Of a DNA stretch of 64,000 nucleotides, positions 48,747 to 57,598 are shown one piece after another; the first letter of the stretch is position 1, and every line of letters begins with the position of its first letter. This DNA comes from Stappia sp. TSB10P1A (GTDB lineage: Bacteria > Pseudomonadota > Alphaproteobacteria > Rhizobiales > Stappiaceae). A model generated the notes under the pieces. That model had not been told where the DNA came from. It saw only the letters and a program-made list of their open reading frames with translations, and did not search any database. The stretch spans positions 62,001 to 126,000 of the forward strand of contig NZ_FYAU01000051.1 of the NCBI RefSeq assembly GCF_900185725.1. The letters run 5' to 3'. Position numbers and translations under genes: made by a program.

Positions 48747-49412
48747 ATGCGATCGTTTCTGCTTGCCTGCTTCCTTGTGTGCTTCGGAGCCTCCGCGCTT
48801 GCGCAGGAGCTGTCTCCGGACGTGCTGCCGCCCGAGGTGCTGCCGCCCTCGCTCGACGATCTCGACGCGCCGACGACGGAGATCGAGCCGCCTTCCGGCC
48901 CGGCTCCGGCGGTGACGGAGACCGAGACGCCGAGAAACGAGCTCGACGGGCTGTTCACCGAACTTGCCAAGGTTACCAGCGACGAGCAGGCGCGCCCGCT
49001 GGTCGGCCGCATCCAGCGGATCTGGTCGCGCTCGGGCAGCGCCACGGTCGACCTGTTGATGATGCGTGCGGGCGCCGCCATGCAGGCCAAGGACTATGCG
49101 CTGGCGCTCGACCTGCTCGACGTGACGGTGCGGCTCGCCCCCGATTTCCCCGAAGCCTGGAACCGCCGCGCCACGGTGAACTATCTGCGCGAGGATTTCG
49201 GCGGCGCGATGGTCGATATCGAGCGGGTGCTGGCGCTGGAGCCGCGCCACTGGGGCGCGATGTCCGGCCTTGGCATCATCCTGCGGCGGATCGGGCGGAG
49301 GGACGAGGCGCTGGAGACCTTCCGCCAGGTGCTGAGGATCCATCCGGTCAGCGAAAACGCGCGTAAAGCGGTCGAGGACATGGAGAAGGCGGCGGCCGGT
49401 TCGCCGATCTGA
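48747..49412 (+). CDS. Secreted or periplasmic TPR-repeat protein
   Basis: 221 residues: signal peptide (RSFLLACFLVCFGASALA, cleavage near 19), a Pro/Glu-rich linker to about 65, then tetratricopeptide repeats (about 95-195: AAMQAKDYALALDLLDVT, YLREDFGGAMVDIERVLAL, RIGRRDEALETFRQVLRI). Acts as a protein-binding scaffold; partner unknown. Function not otherwise predictable. Confidence 0.8.
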   Translation: MRSFLLACFLVCFGASALAQELSPDVLPPEVLPPSLDDLDAPTTEIEPPSGPAPAVTETETPRNELDGLFTELAKVTSDEQARPLVGRIQRIWSRSGSATVDLLMMRAGAAMQAKDYALALDLLDVTVRLAPDFPEAWNRRATVNYLREDFGGAMVDIERVLALEPRHWGAMSGLGIILRRIGRRDEALETFRQVLRIHPVSENARKAVEDMEKAAAGSPI

Positions 49413-49477
49413 CGCGGCCGCGCGGACCCGCCCTTTCCCCTGTCGCCCGTTCTTCGCAAAGCCGGATCCGCCCGCCC

Positions 49478-50548
49478 ATGCCCACCCTTGCCCTTGTCCT
49501 GCTGTCGGCGCTGGCGCTGCTGCTCTCCGGCCTTGCCCTCTTGGCGGAGCTGCGCGGGCGCGAGGCGGAGGCGCGCTATCCGCCGATCGGGGCCTTTGCC
49601 GAGATAGACGGCGTGCGGCTGCACTATGTCGACCTGCGCCCCGACGGCTGGCGGGCGGGCGACCCGGCGCTGGTCTTCGTGCATGGGGCGAGCGCCAACT
49701 TGCGCGATCCGCATATGGCGCTGGCCGGGCCGCTGAGCGAATGGCCGGCGGAGAAGGGGAGGCCCGCGCGGCTCGTCTTCGTCGACCGGCCCGGCCACGG
49801 GCATTCGCAGCGCGGCGGCGGTGACATGCACCGCCCTTCGGCCCAGGCGGCGCTGATCGCCGGGCTGGCCGACAGTCTCGGCATCGGGCGGGCGGTGGCG
49901 GTCGGCCATTCCTGGGGCGGGGCGGTGGCGGCGCAGCTTGGACTTGCCCGCCCGGACCTCGTCGCCGGGCTGGTGTTCCTGGCCCCGGCCACCCATCCCT
50001 GGCCGGGCGGCGTCAACTGGTATTACGACGCGGCCGCGCTACCGGTCGCCGGCACGGTGTTTTCCGCAACGCTCGCCCCGTTCGGCGCGGCGCTGGTCGC
50101 GCCGACCGCCATGGGCGGCGTCTTCCGCCCGGGCGAGGTGCCGCAGACCTATGCCGAGCGGCTGGGCCTGCCGCTGCTGTTCCGCCCGCAGAGCTTCCGG
50201 GCGAATGCGCGGGACGTCGCCTTCCTGAAGAGCGAGGTGGAGGCGGCGGTGCCGCGCTACCGCGAGATCGCCCAGCCGGCGGCGGTGATCACCGGCGAGA
50301 CGGACGGCGTCGTCTATCCGCATATCCATTCGCACGGGCTGGTGCGGGACCTGCCCAATGCCTGGCTGGTGACGCTGGAGGGCGCCGGCCACATGCCGCA
50401 CCACACGCGCACCGACGCGGTGCTGGCGGAGATCGCCAAGGTGGTGGCACTGGCCTTCCCGCAGGCGGGATGGGACGGGGAGGGCAGCCGAAACGAAAAC
50501 GGGACGGCCAGGGCCGTCCCGTCGAAAGCTGCTGCTGCGAGCGAGTGA
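49478..50548 (+). CDS. Membrane-anchored alpha/beta hydrolase
   Basis: 356 residues. N-terminal hydrophobic segment (about 3-23), probably a membrane anchor or uncleaved signal, then an alpha/beta-hydrolase fold: HGAS, VDRPGHGHS, Ser145 in VGHSWGGAV, Asp in GETDGVV and His in GAGHMPHHT. Substrate unknown, possibly an ester or lactone. The last codons run through the hairpin that ends pyk (50491-50521). Convergent with pyk. Confidence 0.85.
   Translation: MPTLALVLLSALALLLSGLALLAELRGREAEARYPPIGAFAEIDGVRLHYVDLRPDGWRAGDPALVFVHGASANLRDPHMALAGPLSEWPAEKGRPARLVFVDRPGHGHSQRGGGDMHRPSAQAALIAGLADSLGIGRAVAVGHSWGGAVAAQLGLARPDLVAGLVFLAPATHPWPGGVNWYYDAAALPVAGTVFSATLAPFGAALVAPTAMGGVFRPGEVPQTYAERLGLPLLFRPQSFRANARDVAFLKSEVEAAVPRYREIAQPAAVITGETDGVVYPHIHSHGLVRDLPNAWLVTLEGAGHMPHHTRTDAVLAEIAKVVALAFPQAGWDGEGSRNENGTARAVPSKAAAASE
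50491..50521 (-). terminator. Terminator of pyk, inside the 3' end of the hydrolase gene
   Basis: CGGGACGGCC/GGCCGTCCCG stem; on the minus strand the run GTTTTCGTTT follows, so it terminates pyk. It is also translated as the final residues of the hydrolase. Confidence 0.7.
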
Positions 50549-50563
50549 GCCCCTGAACGTGGC

Positions 50564-52000
50564 TCAGAGCCCGCCGCGACCGTCGCTGCCGACAAAGGCG
50601 ATGCGCAGCATGTTGGTCGAGCCGGGGGTGCCGAAGGGCACGCCGGCGGTGGTGATGATGCGCTGGCCGGGCTTGGCCAGTTCCTGCTGGAAGGAGATCT
50701 GGCAGGCGCGGTCGACCATGTCGTTCTCGTCGCGGGCATCGTCCGAGACCACGCAGTGCAGGCCCCAGGCCAGCGACAGGCGGCGGGCGGTCGACAGCAC
50801 CGGCGAGATGACGATGACCGGCACGGAGGGGCGCTCGCGCGCGGCGCGCAGGCCGGTGGCGCCGGAGGTGGTGTAGCAGACCACGGCGGCGAGGTTCAGC
50901 GTTTCGGCGATCTGCCGCGCGGCGGCGGCGATGGCATCGGCGCCGGTCGGCTCCGGCTCCTGGCGCTGGGCGTGGATGATGCCGCGATAGTTGGGGTCGC
51001 GCTCGACCTGGCGGGCGATGCGGTCCATGGTGGCGACCGCCTCGACCGGGAACTGGCCGGCAGCGGATTCGGCGGAGAGCATCACCGCGTCGGCACCCTC
51101 GAACACGGCGGTGGCGACGTCGGAGACCTCGGCGCGGGTCGGCACCGGGGCGGTGATCATCGATTCCAGCATCTGGGTGGCGACGACCACCGGCTTGCCG
51201 GCGCGGCGGCAGGCGCGGACGATCTGCTTCTGCAGGCCCGGCACCTGTTCCAGCGGCATCTCGACGCCGAGATCGCCGCGGGCGACCATCAGCGCGTCGG
51301 AGAGGTCGATGATCTCCGACAGCCGGTCGATGGCCTGCGGCTTTTCGATCTTGGCGAGGATGCCGGCACGCCCACGCGTCACCTTGCGCACCTCGGCAAG
51401 GTCGTCCGGGCGCTGGATGAAGGACAGGGCGATCCAGTCGACGCCGGCTTCCAGCGCCGCGTCGAGGTCCTTGCTGTCCTTCGGGGTGAGCGCGCCGACC
51501 GGGATCTCGGTATCGGGAACGCTGACGCCCTTGCGGTTGGACAGCTTGCCGCCGACCTCGACCACCGTCTCGGCGCTGGTCCGGTCGCAGGAGGTCACGC
51601 GCAGGCGGATCTTGCCGTCGTCGAGCAGCAGGCGATGGCCGGGCTCGAGCGCCTCCAGGATCTCGCGATGGGGCAGGTGGACGCGGGCGGCGTTGCCGGG
51701 CGCCGGGTCGCTGTCGAGGGTGAAGCCGGCGCCGTTCTCCAGCATCACCGCGTCGCCCTCGAAAGTGCCGACGCGCAGCTTCGGTCCCTGCAGGTCGGCG
51801 AGGATGCCGATGGGACGGCCGACCTTCGTCTCGATCTCGCGAATCATCGCCACCAGCGCGTGCAGGCGCGGGTGGTCGGTGTGACTCATGTTGATGCGGA
51901 AGACATCGGCACCGGCGGTGTAGAGCTTCTCGATCGTTTGCGGATCCGAGGAGGAGGGTCCGAGTGTCGCAAGAATCTTGACCCGCCTGTCACGCTTCAT
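50564..52000 (-). CDS. pyk: Pyruvate kinase
   Basis: 478 residues: PEP + ADP to pyruvate + ATP. Contains FRINMSH (N-terminus), IEKPQAIDRL, the active-site LMVARGDLGVEM and the signature ATQMLESM. The start overlaps the DUF1036 gene by four bases. Sits with a glycerate kinase gene upstream in the same direction, giving a route glycerate - 2-phosphoglycerate - PEP - pyruvate. Confidence 0.97.
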   Translation of the reverse strand: MKRDRRVKILATLGPSSSDPQTIEKLYTAGADVFRINMSHTDHPRLHALVAMIREIETKVGRPIGILADLQGPKLRVGTFEGDAVMLENGAGFTLDSDPAPGNAARVHLPHREILEALEPGHRLLLDDGKIRLRVTSCDRTSAETVVEVGGKLSNRKGVSVPDTEIPVGALTPKDSKDLDAALEAGVDWIALSFIQRPDDLAEVRKVTRGRAGILAKIEKPQAIDRLSEIIDLSDALMVARGDLGVEMPLEQVPGLQKQIVRACRRAGKPVVVATQMLESMITAPVPTRAEVSDVATAVFEGADAVMLSAESAAGQFPVEAVATMDRIARQVERDPNYRGIIHAQRQEPEPTGADAIAAAARQIAETLNLAAVVCYTTSGATGLRAARERPSVPVIVISPVLSTARRLSLAWGLHCVVSDDARDENDMVDRACQISFQQELAKPGQRIITTAGVPFGTPGSTNMLRIAFVGSDGRGGL

Positions 52001-52491
52001 TGTCCGCCTGTCCCCCCTTGCACGGGCTCGGTGAGCTGAACCGTCCAGCTCGTCTGCTCGCCCGTATCGATTTCGAAGAATCCGGTTCGCTCGAAGCCGC
52101 GCGCGACGCAGTCATCGATGCCCCGGATGGTGAATTCCTTCTCGCGGGTGCACATGAAGGCGCGGCCGCCCCATTCCCCGAACTGATCGTAATCCACCGC
52201 ATAGATATAATAGAAACGTGACACGAGCGAGCCCGCCACCAACGTTTCACAGGAATTTGCCGGCAGGTTCCACCAGCCCTCGGTGACCCAGTCGGCCTCC
52301 TCGCGATAGCCGATGGCAACGCCGACCTGGCTTTCGGTCTTGTTGCACAGACGAAGCTCGGCCTGGGCCGGTTGCGCGGTGAGAAGGCCAAGGGCGACAA
52401 GGGCAAGCGCTGCCGCGCCGCAGGATGCAAGACCCCGCCCGATCGTTCCGACTGCCGTGGTTCGCCGCTGCCTCTCGGCTTTTTGCATCAT
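51997..52491 (-). CDS. DUF1036 exported protein
   Basis: 164 residues with a signal peptide (hydrophobic core about 20-42, ending AQA) and a Cys/Trp-rich mature domain beginning ELRLCNKTESQVGVAIG and containing WVTEGWWNLPANSCETL and FMCTREKEF. The family is alphaproteobacterial, of unknown function. Its stop overlaps the pyk start. Upstream is glycerate kinase with a gap of 33 bases. Confidence 0.88.
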   Translation of the reverse strand: MMQKAERQRRTTAVGTIGRGLASCGAAALALVALGLLTAQPAQAELRLCNKTESQVGVAIGYREEADWVTEGWWNLPANSCETLVAGSLVSRFYYIYAVDYDQFGEWGGRAFMCTREKEFTIRGIDDCVARGFERTGFFEIDTGEQTSWTVQLTEPVQGGTGGQ

Positions 52492-52524
52492 TCGATTTCT
52501 CGTGCCACGACTTTGCGCGTCATC

Positions 52525-53841
52525 TTATGGCTGACCGGCTTCCGCCTTGTCAATGATGACGGCCCTGAAGTCATTGACGTTGGTATAGGTCGGTCCAGGT
52601 CTCAGCAGATCGCCGAGTCGCTCGAAGAAGCCGGTGCTGTCGTTTCTCTCCAGAAATGCGGCGGCATCATGACCTGACCTTGCGGCGCGCGCGAGAGTGG
52701 TCTCGTCGACAAGCGCGCCGGCCGGATCATCTGCCGAACCGGTGCCGCCATCCGTGCCGTCGGTATCGCCGGCCACCGCGGCGATGCCGGGCGCCCCGTC
52801 CAGCGCCAGGGCGAGGGCAAGGGCATATTCCTGATTGGGGCCGCCATGCCCGTCGCCGCGAATGGTCACGGTGAGCTCGCCGCCCGACAGCAGCACGGTG
52901 CGGCGGCCGGCGGCCGCGATCTCGCGGGCCATGCGTGCATGGTCGCCCGCCACCTCGCGCGCCTCGCCCTCCAGACTGTCGCCGAGCAGCACCGGCTCGA
53001 AGCCGCGGGCGCGGGCGATGGTCGCAGCGCGCTCCAGCGACAGGGCGGGGCGGGCGACGATCTGAAAGCGGGTGCCGGAAAACAGCGGGTCGCCGGGCTT
53101 CGGCGTCTCGTTGGCCGGATCGAGAAGCGCCCGGTGGACGTTTTCGGGCGCATCCGGCGCATAACGGGCGACCAGCGCGCGGGCATCCGCCAGCGTCGTC
53201 GGATCGGGCACGGTCGGGCCGGAGGCGATGGCGATGGGCTCGTCGCGCGGCACGTCGGAAACGGCGAGGGTCGTCATCGGCACACCGTCAGGCCGGGCGG
53301 CGGCAAGGCGGCCGCCCTTGATGCGGGAGAGATGCCGGCGGACGGTGTTGATCTGCTCGATGGTGGCGCCGGAGCGCAGCAGCGCGCGGGTCAGCGCCTG
53401 CTTGTCGGCAAGCGTCAGGCCGTCGACCGGGGCGATCCAGTTGGCCGAGCCGCCGCCGGACAGGAGCACGACGATATGATCGCCGGGACGGGCCTGGGCG
53501 GCGAGTTCGAGCGTGCGGCGGGTGGCGTCGATGCCGGCGCGGTCGGGCACCGGGTGGCCGGCCTCGATCAGCTCGATGAACTGCGTTTCCTGCCCGTAGC
53601 CATGGCGGGTGACGCCGAGGCCGACGAGCCGGTCGGGGCCGAGGCCGTGGGCCTCGCGATAGTGGTGTTCGGCGACCTGCATCATCGCGCCGGCCGCCTT
53701 GCCGGCGCCGAGCAGCACGATGCGGCCGCTGTCGGAAGGGGCGGGCAGATGCGGCGGCAGGCAGGTCTCGGCGCGGGCGGCATCGACGGCGGCGGCGAAC
53801 AGCTCCTGCAGCAGGGCGCGTCTGGCGGGGATGTCGGTCAT
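52525..53841 (-). CDS. Glycerate 2-kinase (GckA/TtuD, MOFRL family)
   Basis: 438 residues. Motifs LGAGKAAGAMM, LLSGGGSANW and VRRHLSRIKGGRLA, plus a C-terminal MOFRL part GGELTVTIRGDGHGGPNQE. Phosphorylates D-glycerate to 2-phosphoglycerate. In rhizobia ttuD is also paired with pyk. Overlaps the upstream transporter gene by four bases (ATGA). No tartrate genes are present here. Confidence 0.92.
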   Translation of the reverse strand: MTDIPARRALLQELFAAAVDAARAETCLPPHLPAPSDSGRIVLLGAGKAAGAMMQVAEHHYREAHGLGPDRLVGLGVTRHGYGQETQFIELIEAGHPVPDRAGIDATRRTLELAAQARPGDHIVVLLSGGGSANWIAPVDGLTLADKQALTRALLRSGATIEQINTVRRHLSRIKGGRLAAARPDGVPMTTLAVSDVPRDEPIAIASGPTVPDPTTLADARALVARYAPDAPENVHRALLDPANETPKPGDPLFSGTRFQIVARPALSLERAATIARARGFEPVLLGDSLEGEAREVAGDHARMAREIAAAGRRTVLLSGGELTVTIRGDGHGGPNQEYALALALALDGAPGIAAVAGDTDGTDGGTGSADDPAGALVDETTLARAARSGHDAAAFLERNDSTGFFERLGDLLRPGPTYTNVNDFRAVIIDKAEAGQP

Positions 53842-54794
53842 TGCGGCGTCCTGAAAGGGTCTGGCGTTGCGGGGGCCGCCGGCGCGGCAACGGGCGCGCG
53901 CGGACGGGCGATGTAGATGCCGGCAAGGATGACGGCGCCGCCGAGGGCCTGGGCAAGGCCGATGCTCTCGGCCAGGAAGAGATAGCCCATGGCGGCGGCG
54001 GCGACGGCTTCGAGAAAGATCACCAGCGCGGAAAAGCCGGCCGACAGGGTGCCGAGGGCAAAGGCCAGCAGGCCCTGGCCGAGCGCGTGGCTGAAGACGC
54101 CGAGCGCGACCAGCATGGCGATGCCCATCAGCGAGGCGGGGAGGATCGTCTCTTCCAGCAGCAGGGCGACGACGAAGAGCACGGCGGCGGTGACGAGCGA
54201 GCTGCGATAGACCAGGAGGCCGGGGGTCATGCCGGTGCTGCCGCGCCGGGCGAAGCGCATGGCGATGAAGTAGCTGCCGAAGAACACCGAGGTGGCGAGG
54301 CCGTAGAGATCGCCGAGGAGGCGCTCGGGCGCGAAGGCGAAGCTGCTGCCGACGAGCAGGGCGGCGCCGAGGAGGCAGGCGGCAAGGCCAAGGGCCATGG
54401 CGCGGGTCACCGGCTCCTTGAGCAGGGCGCCGGAGGCCAGCATCACCCAGAGCGGGGCAAGGGTCGCCAGCAGCGTCGCATTGGCGGCGGTGGTGTTCAT
54501 GATCGCCAGGTGCCAGAAGAACAGGTCGCCGGCGAAGAGCACGCCGGCAGCGAGCGTCGCTTTGTTCCAGCGCGGGGCGGCGGTGCCTGCGGGCCGCTCG
54601 ATCCGCGCCCAGACGGCGAGCAGCGGCAGGGCGAGGGCGGCGCGCCAGAAGGCGCTGGCGAAGGGGCCGACATCCGCGAAACGCACGAAGACCGGCGACA
54701 CGCCCATGGCGATCGCCCCGGCGAGCAGCGCGAGGAAGGCGGCAAGGAGGCGCTGGTCGGGAGCGGCGGCGAGCGGGGCGGGGGCGGTGGTCAT
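53838..54794 (-). CDS. EamA/DMT-family transporter
   Basis: 318 residues with about ten transmembrane helices in two EamA repeats, each ending in a helix-rich block (ANATLLATLAPLWVMLASG; FSALVIFLEAVAAAAMGYL). ATG 54794 is chosen as it precedes the first helix. Overlaps glycerate kinase by four bases. Exports or imports small metabolites; substrate unknown. Confidence 0.88.
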   Translation of the reverse strand: MTTAPAPLAAAPDQRLLAAFLALLAGAIAMGVSPVFVRFADVGPFASAFWRAALALPLLAVWARIERPAGTAAPRWNKATLAAGVLFAGDLFFWHLAIMNTTAANATLLATLAPLWVMLASGALLKEPVTRAMALGLAACLLGAALLVGSSFAFAPERLLGDLYGLATSVFFGSYFIAMRFARRGSTGMTPGLLVYRSSLVTAAVLFVVALLLEETILPASLMGIAMLVALGVFSHALGQGLLAFALGTLSAGFSALVIFLEAVAAAAMGYLFLAESIGLAQALGGAVILAGIYIARPRAPVAAPAAPATPDPFRTPQ

Positions 54795-54986
54795 GCCTTG
54801 CGGTCTTTCGGGGAAGCGTTCGGATGGTCCGGGCAAACGGGCCTGGCGAAGATTAGGCATCCGTTGCCGGCCTGTCTCGCCGGAAATCGCTGATAGCTCT
54901 TATCGCGAGCAGAGGCGAAAATGCGGTTGAAAGCGGACGCCGGATATGGTGCACAGCGGGGCCGCAATCCCGCAAACGGAACCGAG

Positions 54987-55799
54987 ATGGCCGAGACGCT
55001 TTTCGCTGCCCCGAAATCCCCCGACGAGACGCCGTTCGAAAAGATCGAGGGCGACCGCTCGCGCGGGCTGCTGCTGCTGTGCGACCATGCCAGCAACGCC
55101 CTGCCGGCGCGCTATGGCTCGCTCGGCCTGCCGGCATCGGAATTTTCGCGCCACATTGCCTATGACATCGGCGTGCGCGAGCTGACGCTGGGACTGGCGC
55201 AGGCCTTCGGCGCGCCGGCATTGATGACCACCTATTCGCGGCTGCTGATCGACCCGAACCGGGGCGAGGACGACCCGACGCTGGTGATGCGCCTGTCGGA
55301 CGGATCGGTGGTGCCCGGCAATGCCAGCCACGACGCGGCCGAGCGGGCGCACCGGCTCGTCACCTATCACCGGCCCTATCACGCGGCGATCACGGCGGAG
55401 ATCGATGCGGCGATCGCGGACGGGCATCCCCCGGCGATCCTGTCGATCCACAGCTACACGCCGGTGTGGCGCGGCGTGCCGCGGCCCTGGCATGCGGGCA
55501 TCCTGTGGGACCGCGATCCGCGTTTCGCGTTGCCGCTGCTTGACGCACTTCGCGCCGATGCCGATCTGGTGGTGGGCGACAACGAGCCCTATGACGGGGC
55601 CTTGAAGAACGACTGCATGTACCGGCATGGTACGGCGCGAGGCCTGGCGCATGCGCTGCTGGAGGTCCGCCAGGACCTGATCGCGGATGCGGCCGGCATC
55701 GAAGCCTGGACGCAGCGGCTGGTGCCGCTGGTGGCAAAGATCCTGGCGGAGGTGCCGGACCTCAACACGATCCGCCATTACGGATCGCGCTGCGACTGA
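54987..55799 (+). CDS. N-formylglutamate amidohydrolase family protein (second copy)
   Basis: 270 residues: RGLLLLCDHASNALP, YSRLLIDPNRGEDD, LSIHSYTPVW and VGDNEPYDG, the family's metal site residues. A longer form from ATG 54921 (with AGAGG five bases upstream) adds 22 residues; 54987 better matches where homologues begin. This branch is linked to DUF1244 and GapR genes in Rhizobiales and probably does not serve histidine use. Different in sequence from the copy at 46341. Confidence 0.85.
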   Translation: MAETLFAAPKSPDETPFEKIEGDRSRGLLLLCDHASNALPARYGSLGLPASEFSRHIAYDIGVRELTLGLAQAFGAPALMTTYSRLLIDPNRGEDDPTLVMRLSDGSVVPGNASHDAAERAHRLVTYHRPYHAAITAEIDAAIADGHPPAILSIHSYTPVWRGVPRPWHAGILWDRDPRFALPLLDALRADADLVVGDNEPYDGALKNDCMYRHGTARGLAHALLEVRQDLIADAAGIEAWTQRLVPLVAKILAEVPDLNTIRHYGSRCD

Positions 55800-55829
55800 G
55801 CCGGCAGAGCTGCGAGAGAGGAGACGGAC

Positions 55830-56135
55830 ATGGCTGACATCGACGAGGCAATGCGCACGGAACTGGAGGCGGCGGCGTTCCGCCGGCTGGTCTCGCATCT
55901 GCGCAAGCGCACGGATGTGCAGAACATCGACATGATGAACCTTGCCGGCTTCTGCCGGAACTGCCTGTCCAACTGGTATCTGGACGCGGCAAACGAGAAG
56001 GGCGTGCCGCTCGACAAGGAGACCGCGCGCGAGATCGTCTACGGCATGCCCTATGCGCAGTGGAAGGATCTCTACCAGAACGAGGCGAGCGCCGAGCAGC
56101 AGGCCGCCTTCGAAAAGGCCCGCCCGCACGAGTGA
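55830..56135 (+). CDS. DUF1244 protein
   Basis: 101 residues, conserved in alphaproteobacteria and some gammaproteobacteria. Features: RRLVSHLRKRTDVQNIDMM and the FCRNCLSNWY block, and YGMPYAQWKDLYQ. Function unknown. ATG after GAGAGGAGACGGAC. Between the hydrolase and gapR. Confidence 0.92.
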   Translation: MADIDEAMRTELEAAAFRRLVSHLRKRTDVQNIDMMNLAGFCRNCLSNWYLDAANEKGVPLDKETAREIVYGMPYAQWKDLYQNEASAEQQAAFEKARPHE

Positions 56136-56226
56136 TCGGGCGCAGCTCCCCCCATGTGAATATCGTTCCGTCTTCGTTCCCCGGTCTTGCATCCGCCCGA
56201 TTTTCCGCGCATGCAGATCGGCATCA

Positions 56227-56246
56227 CGGGAGGCGCCCGCCTCCCG
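56227..56246 (+). terminator. Hairpin between DUF1244 and gapR
   Basis: CGGGAGGC-GCCC-GCCTCCCG, 8-bp stem, about 90 bases after DUF1244 and 65 before gapR; no T-run. It may stop DUF1244 transcription or fold in the gapR leader. Confidence 0.4.
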
Positions 56247-56311
56247 GCTCCGTTCCATCACCCCGATCCCGCGGGCCGTGCCGCCCGCATCCATGAAGGA
56301 GACGAGTACCC

Positions 56312-56575
56312 ATGTCCGATCCAGGCGGCGTCGCCGGCGACCAGTTGCGTGCATTTGTCGAGCGCATCGAGCGTCTCGAGGAAGAGAAGAAGGTGATCTC
56401 CGACGACATCAAGGATGTCTATGCGGAAGCCAAGGGCACCGGCTTCGACGTCAAGATCCTGCGCAAGGTGATCTCGCTGCGCAAGAAGCAGCCGCACGAG
56501 CGCGAGGAGGAGGACGCGATCCTCGACCTCTACATGCACGCGCTCGGCATGAACGGCCCGGCCAACGACGCCTGA
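56312..56575 (+). CDS. gapR: GapR nucleoid-associated protein (DUF2312)
   Basis: 87 residues, mostly helical: [40 protein letters not shown] and [15 protein letters not shown]. In Caulobacter GapR clamps AT-rich overtwisted DNA ahead of replication forks and helps topoisomerases. ATG 56312 after AAGGAGACG. Nothing odd in length. Confidence 0.94.
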   Translation: MSDPGGVAGDQLRAFVERIERLEEEKKVISDDIKDVYAEAKGTGFDVKILRKVISLRKKQPHEREEEDAILDLYMHALGMNGPANDA

Positions 56576-56597
56576 CCGGCAGGTCCGTCCGAATGAT

Positions 56598-56621
56598 GCC
56601 TCCCGGGTGCGCCCGGGAGGC
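56598..56621 (+). terminator. Hairpin after gapR
   Basis: GCCTCCCGGG-TGCG-CCCGGGAGGC perfect 10-bp stem, 22 bases after the stop, without T-run; likely termination signal. Confidence 0.65.
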
Positions 56622-57103
56622 CGTTGCGGGGCGCGCAGGCCGCGCCTCGGCTTGCCTGCGGCGCCCGCCGCCTGACCGGCGACGCGCAGCGTCGAGGTGG
56701 GGACTAGGTATAAATAACGAGTAATTTACCGCGAATCGCCTTATCCTGCCGTGAGGTTTTGACGGGGCTGCGTTCGCGCCGTACCCTGCGGGGCAAGGCA
56801 GGAACTGTGTCGCTGGAGTGGTGAATTCGAAATGCGCCCCGTTTCGGCGGCGTCCGCCGGGCTGTGTTCAAATTCGAAAACCACATCAGAAACATGCGCT
56901 TGCCGGCAGTTCTCGGGGATCTGGCGTCCGTCCGGAGACTGCCGGGAAACAGGACGCATTGCAGATTCCGGCGGCTGGTTAAGCTTGCCTTCACGGCCGC
57001 AGGCTAGGGTCGAGACCTGACCCAAAGGGGTCTCCAATGGCGGAATGCGGCGTCGCGCAAGGCGGAGGGAGCCTTTCCGGACGCCGGGCGGAGGGAGGAC
57101 CGC
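56622..57103. other. Intergenic region between gapR and the PruR-like gene
   Basis: About 480 bases. Includes a short AT-rich run near 56706-56735 and the strong ribosome-binding site GGAGGGAGGA before 57104. Possible promoter of the pruR-dcpA-like pair lies here, but no clear -35/-10 pair was recognised. No credible gene. Confidence 0.4.
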
Positions 57104-57598
57104 ATGCCGATCGCACGGATGTTCGCAGCTCTTTTTGGCGCCGCGCTTCTCGCCTTGGCGGGGATGGCGCAGGCCACGAGCGTGGCCCCCGCCGATGCGG
57201 CGGGGCATATCCTGCTGACCCAGGGCGGAGCGACGCGAGACCTGGCGATCGAGGAGATCGAGCGCCTGCCGATGGTCGAGATCGAGGGCCGCGCCAGTCC
57301 CGATGAGCCGATGACCACCTTTCAGGGGGTTCTCCTGTCCGATCTCGTCCGGATGATCGGCGCCGACGAGGCGAGCGGTCTGATCGTGCGCGCCTCCGAC
57401 GGCTATTCGGCCGACATTCCGCGCGAGGACTGGGAGCGCTGGCCCATCGTCGTTGCGACGCGCGTCGGCCAGGAGCGGCTGACCGTGCGCCGGCGCGGTC
57501 CGGCACGGATCATCTATCCCATCGTCCGCTATCCGGAACTGGACGCACGCGCCTATATCGACCGCAGCGTCTGGCTGATCGCCGAGATCGAATGGTGA
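57104..57598 (+). CDS. PruR-like periplasmic pterin/molybdopterin-binding-fold protein
   Basis: 164 residues: signal peptide (about 1-23, FAALFGAALLALAGMAQA), then a small SUOX-type (molybdopterin oxidoreductase) fold, LTQGGATRDLAIEEIERLP, FQGVLLSDLVRMIG and IVRYPELDARAYIDRSVW. It lacks a molybdenum-ligand Cys. In Agrobacterium PruR binds pterin and controls the membrane c-di-GMP enzyme DcpA encoded next to it. Here it overlaps a GGDEF-EAL gene by seven bases, the same order. PruR identity is inferred from fold and context. Confidence 0.75.
   Translation: MPIARMFAALFGAALLALAGMAQATSVAPADAAGHILLTQGGATRDLAIEEIERLPMVEIEGRASPDEPMTTFQGVLLSDLVRMIGADEASGLIVRASDGYSADIPREDWERWPIVVATRVGQERLTVRRRGPARIIYPIVRYPELDARAYIDRSVWLIAEIEW

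Noticed and set aside
50756..52039. Long plus-strand frame across pyk
   Set aside because: Pyruvate kinase signatures are on the other strand; Gly/Asp/Arg-rich shadow without motifs.
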